Below are positions 58,011-64,000 of a stretch of 64,000 bases of DNA, in pieces. The stretch comes from Cyclaneusma minus. Taxonomy: Eukaryota; Ascomycota; Leotiomycetes; Marthamycetales; Marthamycetaceae. Both the position numbers and the translations under genes were made by a program. The stretch spans positions 62,001-126,000 of the forward strand of contig JAKZHN010000048.1 in assembly GCA_037179335.1 (NCBI GenBank). The letters run 5' to 3'. Under the pieces are notes generated by a model. It was not told where the DNA came from. It did no database searches and worked only from the letters and a program-made list of their open reading frames with translations. Position 1 is the first letter of the stretch. The number at the start of each line of letters is the position of its first letter.

Positions 58011-60079
58011 TCCAACTCCAACAACTTATACTTCTTTCCCTCCTTCTCGAGCGCATCCTCGATTCGCTGCATACAAGCTAGCACCTTCTCTTCCTCCAAA
58101 CGCTGACCAACAACCTGTACCGCGACGGGAAGACCATGCATGGCGTCCGCGTCATAGTACATGTATGCTCCTTTTGCAACGCCGTTCATGCCTTTGGTTG
58201 AGAAATTTGCGGGGAGGGCATCGAGAGCACGGTCGACGTGTGTTACAGGGACGATACCGGCAGTGTAGTCGAGCTGATTTGGTGTCAGAAGTTTGTCCCA
58301 GTATCAGGGATGGCACTTCCAAGATCTGCTTCTAGGGGAAACGGTCACGGCTGAGGGACCTAGACCTCTGATACCTCGGAATTTGGATAGGTGGTAGGAA
58401 TGGAGGAGTGAGAGATGGAGAATAGGAGCAAAATAAGGAAAAAGGAGAAACTCACCAGATTAAACAAGAAAGTATACCCACAACTGGCTACAGCATTCTT
58501 CATCCCATCATGCGGCACAGCCGGCGTTGCATTCGGCGGCGTAATCACGATATCCACCTTCTCCTCTCCCATCCCCTCCCACCACTCATGCCACCTCGCC
58601 TTATACGCCTCCCTCTTTGTCACCAACTTCCACTGCTCAAACGCACTCTTCTCATGCCACTCGCCCACCAATCCAGCCCACACCTCGTCTCTCCTCACAT
58701 ACTTCACCCAAGCCCAATAAATCCATTTCAGCGGTCTCGGCAGCCCCATCATCCAACTCATCTGCCTCGCCCCCTCATCCTCCCACTCCCCCCAGCGGAA
58801 AAACGACTTGAATGTCCGACACCCATCCGCAGCCAGCAACTGACTCCCCACATACAGCGCCTCGTACATACTCGGCGGTTGCACATCCACAACCACATGG
58901 CCCTCCTTCCTCAACGCCCACACAACCTCCTCCAACGCTCTCGCGCAAGCTGGGCTAGGATCCACAACCCCGTCACTTCTCAGCACTCCAACCCTCAACC
59001 TCTTCCCCTCAAACTCCTTACTAACATCCGACCTCCACGGAATCGGATGCACACTATGATCATATTTCCACGTCTTCATACCTACCATACTCTCCGTGAA
59101 ATATCTTAGGTCCTCGAGAGTTCGCGACATTGGGCTGAAGACGCTGGGAATTCCCTCCTGTCCCGGCATACTAGTAACCATGCCCATTTTCGGCCATCTT
59201 CCCGTACTACACCTGAGACTATAAATCCCCGAAAAGTGCGCCGGCGCCCTCACACTCCCCGCCACATCACTTCCAATCCCGATCCTTCCACCCCCCGCGG
59301 CCATCAACGCCGCCTCACCCCCCGTACTCCCCCCCGGCGAGTACTTGCCATTATGTGGATTTGTACACCGTCCCCAAACATCATTCGTACTCTCAAAACT
59401 CAACAAAGTGATAGGCAGATTCGTCTTCACATACGGCACGGCACCAGCATCTTTCAACAGCCTCACCATCGTCCCATCCTGCCTCCCCACCGTTTCCTTA
59501 TTCTCCACATTCTTGGAATAGCCTACAGAAGTATTGTATCCGCCGACTACAATACTGTCTTTCAAGGATACGGGGATGCCGGCTAAAGGACCTTGCAGAT
59601 TGATGGATGAAGATGCGAGCCACGACTCAGCGCCTGAGAACATGATTTCGGTGCAGCAGTTTGTGGCAGAGTGGGCGAGGACGGCGGCTTTGCCGTAGCT
59701 GTGAAGAATAGAAATGGGCGATGTGGTGCCATCGCGGACGGAGGCGGAGAGGGCGGAGACGGGTGTGGAGAGGATTTTCTTTTGCTCTGCAGTGAGAGGG
59801 CCGTGGTATGGCGGTGGTAGAGAGGCAATTCGGTCGGTGCGTTCTTTTTGTTTGAAGGCGCTGTTGGGGGGAGGATGTTAATTATCTGGTTCATGACCGG
59901 TTTGGGAGCTGGGTAAGGAATCTTGATATTGGAATCGGGGAACAATTGATGACAGAAAGTCTCAGAAACAGTTTCATGGCTTCTGAGCTTGAGGTGTAGT
60001 GATATTTCATAACTGAGTGAGAATGTAGAAGGACTTACCAATCCCTCCGATGCTGGAGCCAGTCTATCAAGAACACCAT
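57998..60079 (-). CDS. Amidase-signature hydrolase (fungal acetamidase/FAAH-like)
   Basis: Three exons on the minus strand (60039-60079, 58456-59860, 57998-58273) encode about 573 aa beginning MVFLIDWLQHRRD. The amidase-signature catalytic elements are present: Lys in IPVSLKDSIV, the cis-Ser in PGGSTGGEAAL (first Ser kept, the second is Thr here), and the nucleophile in GIGSDVAGSVRAPAHFSG. The motif usually reads GTDIGGS, so Gly to Ala next to the nucleophile is a mild deviation. The C-terminal HGLPVAVQVVGQR is typical. Family members hydrolyse acetamide, other short amides or fatty-acid amides to release ammonia; the substrate is not predictable. The start exon codes just 13 full codons, but the splice restores the conserved FKQKERTDRIASLP segment. 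No defects are seen. Confidence 0.92.
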
Positions 60080-60699
60080 GATGGCTAGACCTGTTATCTA
60101 TTCTCGCGTGACACCTTTTCGAATTCCAATGGTATATTCTCTTGGATCGTCTTTCAGACTTCTCTGCGAACAAAAGGGCCCCCTTGCCAGAGGTTTTCCC
60201 CAGCACAATTGAGCAATTTAAAAGTATTTCGTGGAGTGGTAACGAGAGGGGTAGAGGAAGTCCGAAGCTGCTTATCGCACCCCCAACCTCTCTCCGCACC
60301 GGCGCGCTCTCCGAGATAACCGGCTGTACCTACCTGTCGCGGCTTAATATCATCCGAAGCAAGCCGACCCGAGATCACGACTTGACAGCAGTAGAGCTTT
60401 TGCATTCGAGGTGTAGGCTTATGATGGGGTTTTTCAGTGGGCGTGGAGATTGAGCTGTAGGCTGGAGGCAGAGCTTGCAGCTGGATTTGTTGTGAATAGG
60501 CGACGGGGAGGTCAGGATCGATAGAAGTGATAGTTTGGATGTTTGATAAAACAATGACGGATTTTAAAAACAGTAGGTTAGAATAGCTGGGCACGACGAT
60601 CTGATGTGGTCCTGCTAAGTGCCAAGTGGTGAAGTCAGAGCATTTTATGGTGTAGCTCGTTACATGCAAGAAAGGAAGGGAAAAACGAATTTAAACATC
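60080..60699. other. Amidase promoter region up to the isochore boundary
   Basis: About 600 bases of normal base composition upstream of the amidase. No further gene is seen. Composition changes sharply at about 60.7 kb. Confidence 0.45.
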
Positions 60700-60713
60700 T
60701 TGTATTACCTGGG

Positions 60714-60809
60714 GCACAGCCCAGCAGTCGCTAAAGCTGCCTTAAATCCCAGGCTTTTGCGCTATACTTAAAGCTATTTAAAGCTTTAAAAGCCAATATA
60801 AAGGCTTAA
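60714..60809 (+). repeat. Direct repeat, less mutated copy
   Basis: A ~96-bp segment containing TTAAATCCCAGGCTTTTGCG that recurs 414 bp downstream. This copy keeps the C and G bases that are lost in the other. Confidence 0.8.
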
Positions 60810-61127
60810 CGCAAGGATTTAAATAAAGCCAAAAGCTTAATCAAAATCAGCTTCGGCTATTATAAAACTATATATTATATAATTAGCTATAAAAATAAAA
60901 TACATAAAAAAGTAAAAAGGCAAATTAAATTAATTTAATTAACAAAGCAATTAATATTAAAAAAATAGCAAAAGTTTTTTTTTAAATTATTATTATAAGC
61001 TTTATTATTGCTTATACCTTTATTAGCCAAGGGATTTTATATAAAACCCACGTAATAATAAACCAGCCTTATTATTATAAAATTTATTATTTATAATATA
61101 GCTTATTATATATAAAAAAAAATTAAA

Positions 61128-61222
61128 GCATAGTTTAGCAATTGCTAAAACTACTTTAAATCCCAGGCTTTTATACTATATTTAAAGCTATTTAAAGCTT
61201 TAAAAACCAATATAAAAATTTA
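61128..61222 (+). repeat. Direct repeat, RIP-mutated copy
   Basis: The same segment as 60714-60809. By hand alignment it differs at about 17 sites, every one a C-to-T or G-to-A change in this copy, with no transversions noticed. That is the RIP pattern. Confidence 0.8.
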
Positions 61223-64000
61223 ATAAAAAGGCTTAAATTATTACACGGGGCCAAAAAGGGCGTTTTGCGGGCACCTTATAAAATACATGCATTAAAAATG
61301 CGTAAAAAATAAGCATTGCTTATTAAAAAAGCTGAGCAAGGTTTTTAATATATAATATTTAGGCGTTGCTATTTTTATTTAAAAAAATTATAATTGATAA
61401 ATATATATAATATATTTTTATTTGTTAATTTATTTTTAATTATTATAATAAAATAGCCGCTTTTATTTTAAAAAGCAAAATTAATTAAGCTTTTATTTCC
61501 GCTTTTGCTACTAGCTTAATTTAAGGCTAAGCAAAATTAAACTTTAATAATTTTATAGCCATTTAATAAATTATTTAAAAACTTAAAATTAAAAAAGAAT
61601 GTAAAATTATAAACCAAAATTGCAATCTTTAATTGCAAATATAGCCCGCTTAATTTAAATGTTAATAATAAGCAATTAATTGCCAAAGAAAATTATATGC
61701 CTAAAAATCCCCGTATATTAAATATTAAATTATATTATATATATAATATACATAAATATTATAAACAATTTAATTGCTTATAAAATTATTTTAATATATA
61801 GCCTTGAATTTTCCCTTTAAAAATAATATAATTTATATTTATTATATTTTAATTGCGCTTAAAAGCTATATATGCATTATATAATAATATTATTAAATAA
61901 ATTATAAATTAAAAAATTTTAAAAAAAAGATTGAAAAATTTAAAATAAATATGATAAATATAAAATAATAGCTTATATTATATATATTAAATTAATTTGC
62001 TAAAAAAGCTCAAAAAACATTAAAAAAGTTTATTGCAAAATAAAAATTTTGCTTTTTTATATAAAAAATATATTTTTTATATTTTTTAATGATTTATTTA
62101 TTTTTAAACTTTATAATAATATTAAATAGGATTTTATTTTTTAATAAAGCAATTAATTATAAATTAATATTTAATATATATTTAATATAGCCGAAAATAT
62201 TAAGCGCAAAAACAAGCATAATTTTTAATTTAAAACTAAAAATATATTTAATATAAATAATTTAAAAAAATATTATAATGATTATAATAAATTATAAAAT
62301 TTATATAAAACTTTAAATAATAATATAATAATTTAATACCAATTTAATTGAAAAAATAAAAAGAATAGCTATTATTAAAATAAAATTTAATAGCATAGCC
62401 AAAATTAATACCAGTTTTCTTTATACTTCAATTATAATTTTAATAATTATAGCTTATTTAATTGCATTTATAAAAAAGAAATTATTAAAGGCTTAAATAT
62501 AAGGCTTGCAAATATAAATAACCCGGTAATAAAGCATATATTCCAAATAATAATAATTTTAATAGCTATAAAAAAAAGGCTAATTATATAAAAATGGCTT
62601 TAATTATAGCCAAAATTATAATAATTGTTATTAAAATAAATATAATTAAACTTGTTTTCTAAAGATTACAAATAAAATCCCTTATTTTATAAATTATAAA
62701 TATAAATAAAAAAGTTAAAAAAAATTATTAATAATTGCCTAATTTAATAATTTCCTTATAAAATAAAAATATATAATAATTAATTGCTTAATTGCAATTA
62801 ATATTTAAAATATAATTTCCGTTTTTAATTTTATTAATAATAAATTAAATAAAAGTTTTATATTATTAATATTTATAAAATATATATATATATATATATA
62901 ATATTTATAAATTTGCTTTTTTAATAAAAATAATATAGAAATTAAATAATATTATAAACTTTTTACCAAAATTTCTAATAATAAAAATAATATAAAAAAT
63001 TAAAAAATTAAAAAATATAAAATATTTGCGTATTTATATAATTTATTTTTAAACATATTTTAGCTTAAATAAACAAATAATAAATATTATAATTAAATTA
63101 AGGCTAGCTTTATTTATAAATACCAAATTAAATATAAAATTATTGCTTAAAATAAGCTACATAAATTAAAAAATTTAGGCGCAATAATTTATATTTGAAA
63201 TATAATAAATAGAAAATTATTATATATGAAATACCTTATATATAAAAGCTAAAAATATAATATTAAATTATATAAAATAATATTTAGCAAAATAAATAAA
63301 AAGCCATTTTTTATAAAAAGTACCGCAAATTTAAATAAAAAATTTATTATATATATATTAAGCAAAATATTAAACTTTTAATAAAATAAAATTGAATTTT
63401 AATACTTTTTCAAAGCTATAAATTATTAAATATTAAAAAAATTTGCAAGACATATATAATAAAATTAAAATTAAAATTAAAGCAAAAAATTAAAATATAA
63501 AAAACCAAAAAAACTAAGCTATTTTAATAATATTTTTAATATAATAAAAGCTAGTATATTATTTGTATATTTTAATTAAAATTATATTATAAAAACCAAA
63601 ATAAATTTATTTTACTAATTTATTTATAAATTATTTAAAAAATAGCTAATTATATTAAAAGAATATTTTAATAATATATTAATAAAAAGCTAAATTTGTA
63701 AATTGAAAACCCTAGTAAAAGCTTTTATATTATTTATTTATATTTTTAAAAAATAATAGCTTATATTTATATATTAATTATTGAAAATTACTGCCTATTT
63801 TGTTTAATAAATTTCTGGCTAAATTAAAAAAGGCCAAAATTTTTATTAAATTAAATTTTAAAAATGTACATTATAAAATTTATATAAAATTTATATATAT
63901 ATATATTATAAAATTCAATTATTTTAAATATTTAATAATATTATTTAAATTAGTAAATATATTAGCTATATTTTAAATCTATATAAATATAATAGCTATA

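Larger units (their letters stand above)
60700..64000. repeat. Extremely AT-rich, gene-free, probably RIP-mutated block
   Basis: From about 60.7 kb to the window end the sequence is almost entirely A and T, with no sizeable ORF, against roughly half G+C just upstream. It includes a (TA)n run near 62880-62900. Such blocks in Pezizomycotina are usually old transposons destroyed by RIP and packed as heterochromatin; here that is supported by the transition-only repeat pair at its start. The original element type cannot be recognised. Confidence 0.8.

Noticed and set aside
24700..60079. A secondary-metabolite cluster (ABC transporter, P450, amidase, glycosyltransferase)
   Set aside because: No polyketide, peptide or terpene synthase is present, the P450 is dead and housekeeping genes intervene.
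60700..64000. Inserted mitochondrial DNA as the source of the AT-rich end
   Set aside because: No mitochondrial ORF, rRNA or tRNA is readable, and the transition-only repeat pair fits RIP better.

Overview
The window is nuclear DNA of a filamentous ascomycete (Pezizomycotina; a dothideomycete-like fungus is my guess, not shown). The evidence is short GT-AG introns (about 45-280 nt) with CTAAC-type branch points, fungal-specific protein architectures, and an AT-rich tail whose repeat copies differ only by C-to-T and G-to-A changes, as expected from repeat-induced point mutation (RIP). I rebuilt 15 gene models by hand; 14 are open and in frame across all splice junctions and one is a pseudogene.

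Layout. 0.4-30.8 kb is a conventional gene-rich block: a small unknown ORF, a double cyclic-nucleotide-binding/F-box/LRR protein, an Nbp2/Skb5-type SH3 protein divergent from the CTD phosphatase SSU72, the polarisome scaffold SPA2, TAF1, a lysine-rich ORF overlapping a D-serine dehydratase, and a 14-exon ABCC-type transporter. 30.9-45.3 kb is unusual. It holds only two protein genes, a fumarate reductase with a cytochrome b5 tail and a fungal rhodopsin-domain membrane protein. The rest is three diverged tandem arrays (families A, B, C) whose units all lie on the + strand. 45.4-60.1 kb is gene-rich again: a GT90 glycosyltransferase divergent from KRE33/NAT10, a secreted L-asparaginase, a broken cytochrome P450 and an amidase. 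From about 60.7 kb to the end the DNA is extremely AT-rich, has no genes and looks RIP-mutated.

Most interesting observation. I count 19 array units. Each has a TATA-like box (TATAAAAG in B, TATAAA-like in A, TATTTAAG in C) followed 175-238 bp later by a two-part motif built on TGTCGTT (a doublet). The doublet is shared by all three families and is inverted in family A. Family A also keeps a CACGTG-like box 35-43 bp upstream of the TATA; family B often has TGAGTCA 72-91 bp upstream. The first ATGs in the units open unrelated short peptides, so the units look like repeated non-coding transcription units or promoters. I do not recognise this arrangement as a known family. A TA-flanked MITE splits one family B unit, and removing it restores the spacing.

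Three copies of that MITE family (38996-39198, 54568-54781, 55995-56223) share TIRs beginning CAGT/CATT and an internal tandem repeat of about 19 bp. The third lies in an intron of the P450, which separately carries a frameshift and a nonsense codon. The protein genes are mostly unconnected housekeeping genes (TFIID, CTD phosphatase, rRNA/tRNA acetylation, polarity). The metabolic genes (D-serine dehydratase, fumarate reductase, asparaginase, amidase) share nitrogen/amino-acid themes, but no secondary-metabolite backbone gene is present, so I do not call a cluster.
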